Origin: Tumebacillus_A lipolyticus
GTDB taxonomy: Bacteria > Bacillota > Bacilli > Tumebacillales > Tumebacillaceae
Length of the DNA: 64,000 nucleotides
Assembly: GCF_042682745.1 (NCBI RefSeq)
Contig: NZ_JBHUIO010000009.1
Span: 310,001-374,000 of the forward strand
Direction of reading: 5' to 3'
The notes beneath the pieces were generated by a model, which saw nothing but the letters and a program-made list of their open reading frames with translations, did no database searches and was not told the DNA's origin. The translations under genes were made by a program, and so were the position numbers. Shown here piece by piece: positions 36,262 to 45,170 of this stretch (within the stretch, counting starts at the first letter, position 1; each line of letters opens with the position of its first letter).

Positions 36262-39200
36262 CTAAGTTCCAAACCTCGCGATCTCATTTTCGACCAGACG
36301 AACGGAGACGACCTTGGAGATGCCCGACTCTTCCATCGTGATCCCGTACAGGACGTCCGCGCCTTCCATCGTTCCCTTGCGATGCGTGATGACGATAAAC
36401 TGCGTCTGCTTGGAAAACTCGCGCAGATACTGCGCATAGCGCACCACGTTTGCATCATCGAGCGCCGCCTCCACCTCATCGAGCACGCAAAACGGCACCG
36501 GCTTGACGCGCAGAATCGCAAACAGCAGCGCTAAAGCGGTCAGCGCACGCTCTCCGCCGGAGAGCAGATTGAGGTTTTGCAACTTTTTGCCCGGCGGTTG
36601 TGCCAACACCTCGATGCCGGTCGTCAGCGGACGCTCCGGATCGGTCAAGGTGAGATCTGCTCGTCCACCGCCGAAGAGTGCGGCAAACACATCGACAAAA
36701 TGCGTGCGGATCGCCTCAAACGTCTCGTGGAAACGCTTCGACATCTCCGCGTTGATCTCCCCGATGATCTCATAGAGCTGTTCGGTCGCTTTGACCAGAT
36801 CGTCGCGCTGTTCGCTGAGAAAGCTCAGGCGATCCTGCATCCGCACATGCTCTTCGATCGCACCGTAGTTAACATCGCCGAGCGCTTCGATTTCCCGCCG
36901 GAACGTGCGCACCTGCAGTCTGGTCTGCTCGATCTCCGCTGGTAGCGGATAGCGTTCCTTCGCCAGTTCGAACGACAGGCGGTACTCCTCCGCAAGCTTA
37001 GTCAGCGCGTTGTTCAGCTCGACGTCCAGCCGATTGACCTTTACCTCGTTTGTGTGCACCTTCTGCTCGATCGCTTTGAGCAGGATGCGCGCCTCGCGCA
37101 ACTGCTGCTCCAGTTGGCCTGCCTTGCCCGCCATCTGCGCCCTCGTCTGGCGAAGCAGTTCAAGCTTCTGCTCCGCTTCTTTGTGCGCGCTCTCAAAGCC
37201 GGTGAGCAACAACTGCGCTTCTCCCAGCTCTTTTCTGATCTCTTCCAAACGAAGCGCCGCATCCTGAAGCTCCTGTTCCTTGCCGCCGATCTCCCGCTCC
37301 AGTTCAGCGAGGCGTCCAAGCAAGCGCTCGACGTTGGCGAGCCCCCCTTGGTGTTCCTGCTCGATGGCGGCGAGGCGAACTTTAAACTCGGTCACCTCTT
37401 CGTTCGCATCGTTCATCGCGAGCTGCTGCGCTTTCCGCGCATCCTGCTTCTCTTCGATCGTCTGCTGCAGGGCGGCAACCTGCGCGTCGAGGCTGGACAG
37501 GCTTGCCCCCACCTGCTCCTGCTTCAGCCGACTCTCCTTTTCCTCCGCCCGATACTGCCTAAGTTCGAGCGCGACCAGTTCGAGTCGCTCTTCGATTCCC
37601 GCCTGCTGGATCTGGAGTTCGCGAATTTGCGAGTCCTGCTTGTACAGCTTTTCTCGATAGGCTTCCAGCTTCCCGTTCAGATCGGACAGCTCCGTTTTTG
37701 CCTCTTCCAATTCTTGCTCTTTTTGTCGAAATACAATCTCCGCATCGCCGATCTTTTTTTCCAGCTGACGCAGCATCGCTTCCATCTCTTCGATCTCACG
37801 GGTGCGCCCGAGCAGAGAGGTTCCCTTTTTCTGCATCGAGCCACCGCTCATCGAGCCGCCGGGGTTGACCACATCGCCCTCCAGCGTGACGACGCGCACG
37901 CGGTACTGCAGCAGGCGAGCTAAAGCGTTCGCATCGGCGATCGTCTTGGCGATGATGACCGAACCGAGCAGATTGTCGACGATGTTCTGATAGCGGTTCT
38001 CAGTCGCAACCAGTTCAGACGCGATGCCCACATAGCCGCTGTGGCCTTCGATCGCCATCCGCTCGGAGCGACCCAAGCTGCGCCCCTTGATCACATCGAG
38101 CGGCATGAAGGTCGCCCGCCCGCCGCTCGACTGCTTCAGAAAGCGGATCGCCTCCTGCCCCGCTCGCTCATCCGCGACGACGATGTGCTGCATCGCACCG
38201 CCGAGCGCCGTCTCGATCGCAGGCTCCAGCTGTTGCGGCACTTGCACCAGCTCGGCCACCGCTCCGATCGTTCCGTTCAACCGCCCCTTTTGCGCCGCTT
38301 GCAGCACGTTGCGCACACCGACCTGATAGCCGCCATACTGGGATTCCATATCCCGCATCAGCTCATAGCGCGAGCGGGCGGAGGCGTGCTCAGTCTGCCA
38401 CGAGCGCAGCAGTGCGGAGCGCTTCTCCTGATCTTGCGCCTCCCGCTCGATCTTCGCTCTCAGCGCCTGCTGTCGCTCCGCGGCGAGCGCTTCTTGTGAC
38501 GCATCGTCGCCCTTTTCCTTCTGCACATCGGCAAGCGTCGCCCGATAGGATTGAAGCCGCGCTTTCAGCTCCCCCTCCTCCTCCGCTTGGCGGGCGATGC
38601 GCCGGTCGAGCGCTTCGAGCGTCGTCTGTAAGTTTTTCAACTCATTTCGCTTCGAAGCGCTGTCATTGAGCTTTTCGATCAATTCGCTCTTCAGGCGCTC
38701 CACTTCGTCCTCACTGCCCACCTTGTCCAAAATCCCTTTGGCCAGGTTGAGCTTCTCCTCCAGCTCGCGGCGCAACACCTGAATCTTGGCAGCGAGACCT
38801 GACGCTTTATCTGCTTCCACCCGATGCAGCTCCAACGTGGTGTCCTGCTCCCGCCGCAGCTTGCTCAGCGCGCTCTCGATGTCCTGGCTGGTCACCAACA
38901 GGTTGCGCTCGCGCTCGCGGAGGACTTCGCGGCGACCTTCCGCCTTCTCAAACTCCTGCACGACTTCGACCAGCGCGGCCTGCGCCAGATCAAACTCCTG
39001 CTCGATCCGACCGATCTCAAAGCGCACCTTTTCAAAGTCTGCCTCTTGCTTGTTGACCAGCACAGAGCGGTCGAGATGCTCCTCGGCGAGCGCCTTGCCC
39101 TCCGCGGTGCCTGCCGACCACTTGCCGTGCAGGTCCTCGATCTCGTGAACGTACAGGGCGACCTCATATCGCTCAAGTTGCTTTTTATATTCTTTCGCTT

Positions 39201-39840
39201 TGACGGCCACCGCCGCCTGTTCTGCGATCGGACCGATCTGTACCTCCAGCTCGCCGATCACATCGCCGATGCGAATCAGGTTGGCTGTCGTCTCATCCAG
39301 CTTCTTCTCCGCTTCTTTTTTCCGAGTTTTGTATTTGACAATCCCTGCCGCCTCTTCAAAGATCATCCGCCGATCTTCCGACTTGTTGGACAAAATCTCA
39401 TCGATGCGGCCTTGACCGATCACCGAATAAGCCTCCTTGCCAAGCCCGGTATCCATAAACAGTTCGGTGATATCTTTGAGCCGGCAGGACTGCTTGTTGA
39501 TCATATATTCAGATTCACCCGAGCGATAGACCCGCCGGGTGATCACCACCTCTTGAAAAGCCAGATCCAGCTCGTGCTGACTGTTGTCGAGCGTAAGCGA
39601 CACTTCACAATAGTTGACCGGCTTGCGAGTGTCCGAACCGGCAAAGATGACATCCTCCATCTTCGCTCCGCGCAAGCTCTTGGCGCTCTGTTCGCCGAGC
39701 ACCCAGCGGATCGCATCGGACACGTTCGATTTGCCGCTCCCGTTGGGGCCGACGACTGCGGTCACGCCGGGAACAAATTCAAGTTCGGTGCGATCGGCAA
39801 ACGATTTGAATCCGATCGCTTCTATCCGCTTCAGATACAA
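36262..39840 (-). CDS. smc: Chromosome segregation ATPase SMC
   Basis: 1192 residues from a TTG start (LYLKRIEAIGFKSFADRTEL) preceded by GGAGGGGG; it aligns with the family start, whereas the ATG twelve codons earlier lacks a site. Walker A GPNGSGKSNVSDAI near residue 30; two long coiled coils (about 165-500 and 660-1010) flank the hinge (about 505-655, GRLNGTIGAVAELV). C-terminal head has signature LLSGGERALTALALLF and Walker B FCVLDEVEAALDD. Works with ScpAB in chromosome condensation. The rnc-smc-ftsY order is kept, though rnc and smc are 1.2 kb apart here. Confidence 0.98.
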   Translation of the reverse strand: MYLKRIEAIGFKSFADRTELEFVPGVTAVVGPNGSGKSNVSDAIRWVLGEQSAKSLRGAKMEDVIFAGSDTRKPVNYCEVSLTLDNSQHELDLAFQEVVITRRVYRSGESEYMINKQSCRLKDITELFMDTGLGKEAYSVIGQGRIDEILSNKSEDRRMIFEEAAGIVKYKTRKKEAEKKLDETTANLIRIGDVIGELEVQIGPIAEQAAVAVKAKEYKKQLERYEVALYVHEIEDLHGKWSAGTAEGKALAEEHLDRSVLVNKQEADFEKVRFEIGRIEQEFDLAQAALVEVVQEFEKAEGRREVLRERERNLLVTSQDIESALSKLRREQDTTLELHRVEADKASGLAAKIQVLRRELEEKLNLAKGILDKVGSEDEVERLKSELIEKLNDSASKRNELKNLQTTLEALDRRIARQAEEEGELKARLQSYRATLADVQKEKGDDASQEALAAERQQALRAKIEREAQDQEKRSALLRSWQTEHASARSRYELMRDMESQYGGYQVGVRNVLQAAQKGRLNGTIGAVAELVQVPQQLEPAIETALGGAMQHIVVADERAGQEAIRFLKQSSGGRATFMPLDVIKGRSLGRSERMAIEGHSGYVGIASELVATENRYQNIVDNLLGSVIIAKTIADANALARLLQYRVRVVTLEGDVVNPGGSMSGGSMQKKGTSLLGRTREIEEMEAMLRQLEKKIGDAEIVFRQKEQELEEAKTELSDLNGKLEAYREKLYKQDSQIRELQIQQAGIEERLELVALELRQYRAEEKESRLKQEQVGASLSSLDAQVAALQQTIEEKQDARKAQQLAMNDANEEVTEFKVRLAAIEQEHQGGLANVERLLGRLAELEREIGGKEQELQDAALRLEEIRKELGEAQLLLTGFESAHKEAEQKLELLRQTRAQMAGKAGQLEQQLREARILLKAIEQKVHTNEVKVNRLDVELNNALTKLAEEYRLSFELAKERYPLPAEIEQTRLQVRTFRREIEALGDVNYGAIEEHVRMQDRLSFLSEQRDDLVKATEQLYEIIGEINAEMSKRFHETFEAIRTHFVDVFAALFGGGRADLTLTDPERPLTTGIEVLAQPPGKKLQNLNLLSGGERALTALALLFAILRVKPVPFCVLDEVEAALDDANVVRYAQYLREFSKQTQFIVITHRKGTMEGADVLYGITMEESGISKVVSVRLVENEIARFGT

Positions 39841-40006
39841 CCCATTTCCCCCTCCAAGCTGGTCGACATTCAACCTGTCTATTTTATCATATACTTTTTG
39901 TTTGCGGGCGAGTGGTGAAACTTCACCCGCCGTTCACACCAGCTTCAAAATGATCGGTTATGATTGCCTTGTAAAGATTAACAACCGATAAGGAGGCGCA
40001 AGCGCC

Positions 40007-40108
40007 GTGAAACAGCTGATCGAAAAAATGATCAAACTGATCTCCTTACACCCAGACGATGTCCAGTACGAAAAATACCGCGCAAGCTCTTTGCAATCTG
40101 TCGTGTAA
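40007..40108 (+). CDS. Tiny gene with GTG start and its own terminator
   Basis: 33 residues (MKQLIEKMIKLISLHPDDVQ and a short basic-polar tail), GTG start 9 bases after AAGGAGG. The N-terminal 15 residues form an amphipathic helix. A strong terminator follows 47 bases after the stop. The gene sits alone on the plus strand in the 440-base interval after the smc start. The good ribosome site and terminator argue for a real small protein or a small regulatory transcript. Not recognised. Confidence 0.55.
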   Translation: MKQLIEKMIKLISLHPDDVQYEKYRASSLQSVV

Positions 40109-40154
40109 CTCCCGACCGATTGCAAAATCTATATTCCCTCCCACCTTTTCTTTC

Positions 40155-40187
40155 GCCGCTTCGCTGTCAGAAGCGGCATCTTTTTTT
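40155..40187 (+). terminator. Terminator after the 33-residue gene
   Basis: Perfect 8-bp GC-rich stem (40155-40162 with 40170-40177), seven-base loop, AT C then seven T. Confidence 0.9.
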
Positions 40188-40283
40188 CAAATGGCTCTTG
40201 ACTTCTTAAACGCCATTGTGGAAAATTGTCTTCATCTTCCCCTCGCATTTCCCCCACTACAATCCACGTAAGGAGTCCCCGCG

Positions 40284-41006
40284 ATGATCAACAAAAAAAT
40301 GCTGTTGGAGTTTTACCGTTCCCATCCAGAGAATTCTGCTCGTCAGCAAGGTCTGTTTCCCGAAATGATGAAAGCGATCGGCAAACTGCTCCTCTATCTG
40401 ATCGACTCCCCGCTGCGGCGCAGCATCCCCTTGGTGCTGTGGAGCGAATTTTGGTTGGAGCGATCGCACTATGCCGAAAATCATACGCGCTACAAGCGGG
40501 GTCGCATCGTCTACGCCGACCTCGGCGCATTCAACATCGGCTCGGAAACGTCCTATCGCCACCCCTGCCTGATCCTCTGCGAAGGACGCAACTGGGCGTT
40601 CGTCGCCCCGATGACCTCCAAGAAATATGGCGACCCGATCGCCCTCCACTACGACCTCCCGCTCCATTACCCGTTCGACAGCCCTTCCACCCTCCAACTC
40701 GACGCGGTCAAAGTGATCGACAAGCGCCGCATCCTCGGATACTTTTTCTCCAAAAGCCAGCATGATCGCCACCTCAGCCCTGAAGAGCTGGAACGGCTGG
40801 AGCCGATCGTTCTCGACAAGAAAGACCTGACCGCAGTCGACGAGCTGATCGCCCGCCATTTCGCGCCAGGTCTTTACCGTGATCTGCACCGCTCTCGCTG
40901 CCAGATCGCACAGCTCTCCTCTGAGAACGAATCGCTACAACTAGAACTTCACAACCTTCGCGAGCGGGTGCGCACAGCTCCCCACTCGTTCGATACCCAT
41001 CCCTAA
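40284..41006 (+). CDS. Extended PemK/MazF-family protein
   Basis: 240 residues. Residues 67-160 match the PemK/MazF toxin fold: YKRGRIVYADLGAFNIGSET, then RHPCLILCEG (the RPxLV block), FVAPMTSKK (the P-I-T-S block) and STLQLDAVKVIDKRRI (the S-xx-xx-D-K-R block). It has a 65-residue helical N-terminal extension and a 75-residue C-terminal tail with a coiled-coil-like LSSENESLQLELHNLRERV. Standard MazF toxins have 110-120 residues. No antitoxin-like gene adjoins it. AAGGAG precedes the ATG. Ribonuclease activity is only an inference. Confidence 0.75.
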   Translation: MINKKMLLEFYRSHPENSARQQGLFPEMMKAIGKLLLYLIDSPLRRSIPLVLWSEFWLERSHYAENHTRYKRGRIVYADLGAFNIGSETSYRHPCLILCEGRNWAFVAPMTSKKYGDPIALHYDLPLHYPFDSPSTLQLDAVKVIDKRRILGYFFSKSQHDRHLSPEELERLEPIVLDKKDLTAVDELIARHFAPGLYRDLHRSRCQIAQLSSENESLQLELHNLRERVRTAPHSFDTHP

Positions 41007-41075
41007 AAGCTTCCTCCAGCGACCAAGTCTCTTTCAGCCTCTCGTCACCAACCTGATCACTACAGGAAGCCTTGC

Positions 41076-41768
41076 TCAGATTTTCCCGAGCATCAGCATC
41101 GTCATCTGTGCTGCTCGCTGCTCCGCCTCTTTCTTCGATCGCCCGACCCCTTCGCCCATCGACTTTTGATCGAGCATCGCCATCGCCACAAATTCCCGGT
41201 TGTGCGCAGGACCGCGCTCTTCGAGAATCTGATAGGACAGCTGTCCGAGCCCTTCGCGTTGCACATACTCCTGCAAAGCCGTCTTGTAGTCTTGCAACAG
41301 CGGAGTGCCGACGCTTTGAAGTTCGGGAAACACATACCTGTGCAGAAAATCTTTCACCGCCTGAAGACCTTGATCGAGATAGTACGCCCCGACAAAAGCT
41401 TCAAACACGTCTGCGAGCAACGCAGGTCGCTTTCTGCCGCCAGAGATTTCCTCTCCGCGCCCGAGTCGAATGTAGCGATCAAATTCGAGCCGCGTGGCAA
41501 ACCGCACCAAGGACGGTTCACAGACGATCGCTGCGCGCAGGCGCGTCAGCTCGCCTTCTGGGAGCTTTGGGTATTTGAGAAACAGATATTCGCTGACCAA
41601 GAGTTCGAGGACAGCATCGCCAAGAAATTCAAGCCGCTCGTTATCCTGCCCACCTTCTGTGCGATGTTCGTTGCGATAGGACGCGTGGGTGAAAGACTGT
41701 TTGAGCAGCCTTTTGTTCTGGAACTGTAGGTCTAAGTTTTGGAGCAATTGGTCGAAGGAACCACCCAT
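41076..41768 (-). CDS. rnc: Ribonuclease III
   Basis: 230 residues (a GTG one codon earlier is possible). Cleaves double-stranded RNA in rRNA maturation and antisense control. Catalytic signature NERLEFLGDAVLELLVSEYL (about 42-61) and Glu in LLADVFEAFVGA near 128; C-terminal dsRNA-binding domain from about residue 160 (TALQEYVQREGLGQLSYQIL ... GRSKKEAEQRAAQMTMLML). AGGTGA lies 8 bases before the ATG. It follows fabF with a hairpin between; in Bacillus subtilis rnc directly follows acpP and precedes smc. Confidence 0.98.
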   Translation of the reverse strand: MGGSFDQLLQNLDLQFQNKRLLKQSFTHASYRNEHRTEGGQDNERLEFLGDAVLELLVSEYLFLKYPKLPEGELTRLRAAIVCEPSLVRFATRLEFDRYIRLGRGEEISGGRKRPALLADVFEAFVGAYYLDQGLQAVKDFLHRYVFPELQSVGTPLLQDYKTALQEYVQREGLGQLSYQILEERGPAHNREFVAMAMLDQKSMGEGVGRSKKEAEQRAAQMTMLMLGKI

Positions 41769-41800
41769 CACATGTTCACCTGCCCGTAGAAAAGGAGATA

Positions 41801-41831
41801 CCCTGGCAGCCAGTTGAGCATGCTGCCAGGG
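41801..41831 (-). terminator. Hairpin after fabF
   Basis: Perfect 10-bp GC-rich stem (41801-41810 with 41822-41831), eleven-base loop; tail on the minus strand is TATCTCCTTTT, so termination may be partial and rnc could still be reached. Confidence 0.65.
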
Positions 41832-41843
41832 GACATTGCCTTC

Positions 41844-43085
41844 TTAGTCTCTATATCTTTTTAAGATGATCGACGCATTATGCCCGCCGAAGCCAAGCGA
41901 GTTGGACATGACGTATTCCACATCCGCTTTGCGCGCTTCGTTCGGCACATAATCGAGATCACAGTCATCTCCCGGCTGATCGAGGTTGATCGTCGGAGGC
42001 AAGATGCCATCGGTCAGCGCTCGCACGCATGCTACCGCTTCGATCGCGCCCGCTGCGCCCAGCAGGTGACCGGTCATCGACTTGGTGGAGGACATCGCCA
42101 GCTTGTAGGCGTGCTCACCAAATGCGTTTTTGACCGCCATCGTCTCAAACGAATCGTTGAGCGATGTCGATGTGCCGTGCGCGTTGATGTAGCCGATCGC
42201 GCTCGGTTCGATCTCCGCGTCGCGGATCGCCTCTCTCATCGCACGCGCCGCCCCTTCGCCTTCTGGAGCAGGCGCCGTGATGTGATACGCATCACCGCTC
42301 ATGCCATAGCCAACGATCTCAGCCAAGATCGTCGCACCGCGCTTCTTGGCGTGCTCCAACTCCTCAAGCACCACCACGCCAGCACCTTCGCCGAGCACAA
42401 AACCATCGCGATCCTTATCGAACGGACGGCTCGCCTTCTCCGGCGTGTCGTTGAAGCTGGTCGCAAGCGCTTTTGCCGAGTTGAAGCCCGCCACGGTCAG
42501 CGGCAACACAGCCGCCTCCGTACCGCCGGACACCATCACATCGGCAGCACCGCGCTCGATGATCTTAAACGCATCGCCGATCGCATTCGTGCCGGTGGCA
42601 CATGCGGAGATCGGCGAGGAGTTCGGCCCTTTGGCTCCCAGGAAGATCGAGACCTGACCGGATGCCATATCGCCGATCATCATCGGTACGAAGAACGGAG
42701 AGACGCGGCGCGGACCTTTCTCCACCAGTGCGGAGTGTTGGTCGCAAAGCGTTTCCAAACCTCCGATTCCAGAGCCTATGTAAACGCCGATGCGCTCCGC
42801 ATTTTCTGGCGTGATCTGCAATCCTGCCTGCTGCATCGCCTGACGAGCAGCAACGACCGCATATTGCACGAAGCGGTCCATGCGGCGCGCTTCCTTTTTA
42901 TCGATAAAGTCTTCCGGATTGAAGTCGACCTGACCGGCAATCGTGGTGGCGAAACCGGTGGTGTCAAAACGGTCGATAGTCCGGATTCCCGATTTTCCTG
43001 CGATCAAGTTGTTCCAGAAAGTATCCACGTCATTCCCAACTGGGGTGATAACTCCCATGCCGGTGATCACGACACGTCTGTTCAC
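41844..43085 (-). CDS. fabF: Beta-ketoacyl-ACP synthase II
   Basis: 413 residues. Condensing enzyme for fatty-acid elongation. Catalytic Cys in SACATGTNAIGDA (about 164), His in NAHGTSTSLND (about 303) and His in KSMTGHLLGAAGAIEAVA (about 340). GTG start with AAGGTGA. Follows acpP through a terminator-like hairpin. Its position between acpP and rnc differs from Bacillus subtilis, where fabF lies with fabHA elsewhere. Confidence 0.99.
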   Translation of the reverse strand: MNRRVVITGMGVITPVGNDVDTFWNNLIAGKSGIRTIDRFDTTGFATTIAGQVDFNPEDFIDKKEARRMDRFVQYAVVAARQAMQQAGLQITPENAERIGVYIGSGIGGLETLCDQHSALVEKGPRRVSPFFVPMMIGDMASGQVSIFLGAKGPNSSPISACATGTNAIGDAFKIIERGAADVMVSGGTEAAVLPLTVAGFNSAKALATSFNDTPEKASRPFDKDRDGFVLGEGAGVVVLEELEHAKKRGATILAEIVGYGMSGDAYHITAPAPEGEGAARAMREAIRDAEIEPSAIGYINAHGTSTSLNDSFETMAVKNAFGEHAYKLAMSSTKSMTGHLLGAAGAIEAVACVRALTDGILPPTINLDQPGDDCDLDYVPNEARKADVEYVMSNSLGFGGHNASIILKRYRD

Positions 43086-43125
43086 GCAGATTCACCTTCT
43101 CTTTTTTAGAGTTAGCAGTCAAAGA

Positions 43126-43163
43126 GAAAAGAAGTCCCGGTGCACGAGGCGTCGCGGGACTTC
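43126..43163 (-). terminator. Hairpin between acpP and fabF
   Basis: Nine-bp stem (43131-43139 with 43155-43163) with a 15-base loop and CTTTTCTCTTT on the minus strand, 20 bases after the acpP stop. Could attenuate fabF expression relative to acpP. Confidence 0.65.
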
Positions 43164-43183
43164 CCCACTCCAGTAAAGATTCC

Positions 43184-43420
43184 TTACTTATTCGAAGTGA
43201 TGTAGGTCACAACGTCACCTACGGTGTTGATCTTCTCTGCGTCTTCATCAGAGATTTCCATATCGAACTCATCCTCGAGTTCCATCACCAACTCAACAAC
43301 ATCGAGAGAGTCGGCACCAAGGTCTTCTTTGAAAGAGGATTCAAGTTTAACTTGACCTTCTTCAACGCCCAGACGTTCGACGATGATGTTAGTTACGCGT
43401 GCAAAGATATCTGTGGACAT
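43184..43420 (-). CDS. acpP: Acyl carrier protein
   Basis: 78 residues from MSTDIFARVTNIIVERLGVE after GAGGAGGTGA, a perfect site. The phosphopantetheine attachment Ser is in EDLGADSLDVVELVMELED (DSL motif, about residue 36). Very acidic four-helix protein that carries fatty-acid intermediates. Two more in-frame ATG-type codons upstream are ignored because they precede the site. Confidence 0.99.
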   Translation of the reverse strand: MSTDIFARVTNIIVERLGVEEGQVKLESSFKEDLGADSLDVVELVMELEDEFDMEISDEDAEKINTVGDVVTYITSNK

Positions 43421-43453
43421 GCTGCTCACCTCCTCTCAAAGTATACTACCATG

Positions 43454-44194
43454 CTACATGACCATGCCGCCATCCACATTCATAATTTGCCCGGTGATAT
43501 AGGCGGCCTTGTCTGATCCCAAAAATGCGACCAAGTTTGCAATATCTTCAGGCTGTCCCATTCTGCCGAGCGGAATCGCCTCAAACAGCTTCGTCTTGAT
43601 CTCATCACCTAGTTTGTCTGTCATCTCCGTCTCGATGTAGCCTGGGGCGATCGCGTTGACGGTGATGTTGCGGGAGGCGAGCTCCTTCGCATTCGATTTG
43701 GTCAGACCGATCACGCCCGCTTTTGCCGACACGTAGTTCGCCTGGCCGGGATTGCCGATCTGTCCGACGACAGAGGTGATGTTGATGATGCGGCCCGAAC
43801 GCTGCTTCATCATCGGGCGGGATACTGCCTTCGTGCAGTTGAACACGCCTTTTAAGTTCGTGTTGATCACCGCATCCCAGTCTTCCTCTTTCATCCGCAT
43901 CAACAGGTTGTCGCGGGTGATGCCTGCGTTGTTGACCAGAATGTCGATGCGACCGAACGCTTCCACGGTCGCCGCCACCATCTTCTCCGCATCTTCATAC
44001 GACGCCACGTCGCCTTGAACGGCGATCGCGTCCCCGCCGAGCGCTTTGATTCCGTTTACCGTTTCTTCAGCCGCCCCTTGACTTCCTGCATAGTTGACGA
44101 CGATTTTTGCGCCTTGTTTCGCAAGCTCCAGACAGATCGCACGGCCGATTCCACGCGATCCACCGGTCACCAGCGCCACTTTTCCGCTTAACAT
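43454..44194 (-). CDS. fabG: 3-oxoacyl-ACP reductase FabG
   Basis: 246 residues. NADPH-dependent short-chain dehydrogenase. Cofactor motif TGGSRGIGRAI (about 10-20), NNAG near 88, catalytic Ser in ITSVVGQIGN, Tyr and Lys in YVSAKAGV (about 153-157). The ATG lies inside the last codons of fabD (seven-base overlap ATGTTAA), so the two are translationally coupled. Family start and length are normal. Confidence 0.99.
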   Translation of the reverse strand: MLSGKVALVTGGSRGIGRAICLELAKQGAKIVVNYAGSQGAAEETVNGIKALGGDAIAVQGDVASYEDAEKMVAATVEAFGRIDILVNNAGITRDNLLMRMKEEDWDAVINTNLKGVFNCTKAVSRPMMKQRSGRIINITSVVGQIGNPGQANYVSAKAGVIGLTKSNAKELASRNITVNAIAPGYIETEMTDKLGDEIKTKLFEAIPLGRMGQPEDIANLVAFLGSDKAAYITGQIMNVDGGMVM

Positions 44195-45141
44195 GTGGTA
44201 GTTTCCCCCTTTAGCGCAGCCACAGTCGCTGCATACGTCTCCGGGCTGTTGATCAGATAGCCCTGTACCGTCTTGTCGATGCGCTTGAGCAAGTTAAACA
44301 GCACTTTGCCTGGGCCGATCTCAACAAACGTCTCGATGCCCAGATCGTTCTTCATCGTCAAGATGCTATCTTCCCACAGCACAGAGGAAGACACTTGTCG
44401 GGTCAGGCTGTCGCGTATTTCGGCACCCGTCTGCACCGGCTTGGCGGTGACATTGGCGATGACAGGAACCTGCGCATCTTGGATCGCGATCCCTTGAAGC
44501 ACCGCTGCCAACTGATCTGCAGCAGGCTGCATCAGCGAGGAGTGGAACGGACCGCTGACGACGAGCGGGGTGACCTTCCCTTTGTTCTCTTTCAACACGC
44601 GTCCAGCTTCTGCCACCGCTTCCGCCTTGCCAGAGATCACTACCTGTCCTGGGGAGTTGACGTTGGCCAGCTCGACCGGACCGTGCGACTGAGACACTTC
44701 TTGGCAGATCTTCAGGATCAGTTCACGATCGGCACCCATGACGGCGCTCATCGCACCCAGTCCGGCAGGCACCGCTTCGTCCATAAACTTGCCTCGGGCG
44801 TGCACCACGCGCACAGCATCTTCAAATGTCATCGCACCAGCGCTTACCAGCGCCGAATATTCACCGAGCGAGTGACCTGCCACAGCGGACGGCTTGATTC
44901 CTTCCACCTTCAGCACTTCCAACAAGGCGATGCTCGTCGTCAAGATCGCCGGCTGTGTGTAATAGGTTAACCGCAGCTCATCCTCCGGACCGTTCCAGAT
45001 GATGTCCGACAGCGAGAAGCCAAGCGCAGCGTCTGCCCGCTTGAACACTTCTGCTGCCTGCGGGTATTGTTCTGCCATCTCTTTTCCCATGCCGACAGAT
45101 TGAGCTCCTTGACCCGGGAACAAAAATGCGAGTTTTTTCAT
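44188..45141 (-). CDS. fabD: Malonyl-CoA:ACP transacylase FabD
   Basis: 317 residues from MKKLAFLFPGQGAQSVGMGK after AAAGGAGC. Transfers malonyl groups from CoA to ACP. Nucleophile Ser in VAGHSLGEYSALVSAG (about residue 91), active-site His in SGPFHSSLM (about 200), Arg in DAVRVVHARGKFM. Between fabH and fabG in the fapR operon. Confidence 0.99.
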   Translation of the reverse strand: MKKLAFLFPGQGAQSVGMGKEMAEQYPQAAEVFKRADAALGFSLSDIIWNGPEDELRLTYYTQPAILTTSIALLEVLKVEGIKPSAVAGHSLGEYSALVSAGAMTFEDAVRVVHARGKFMDEAVPAGLGAMSAVMGADRELILKICQEVSQSHGPVELANVNSPGQVVISGKAEAVAEAGRVLKENKGKVTPLVVSGPFHSSLMQPAADQLAAVLQGIAIQDAQVPVIANVTAKPVQTGAEIRDSLTRQVSSSVLWEDSILTMKNDLGIETFVEIGPGKVLFNLLKRIDKTVQGYLINSPETYAATVAALKGETTTC

Positions 45142-45170
45142 GATGTCGTGCTCCTTTCGTGCATGCAGTT

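Noticed and set aside
39905..39931. Hairpin GGTGAA/TTCACC upstream of smc
   Set aside because: Too short a loop for a stable RNA hairpin and no T run; could be an operator but nothing supports a regulator.
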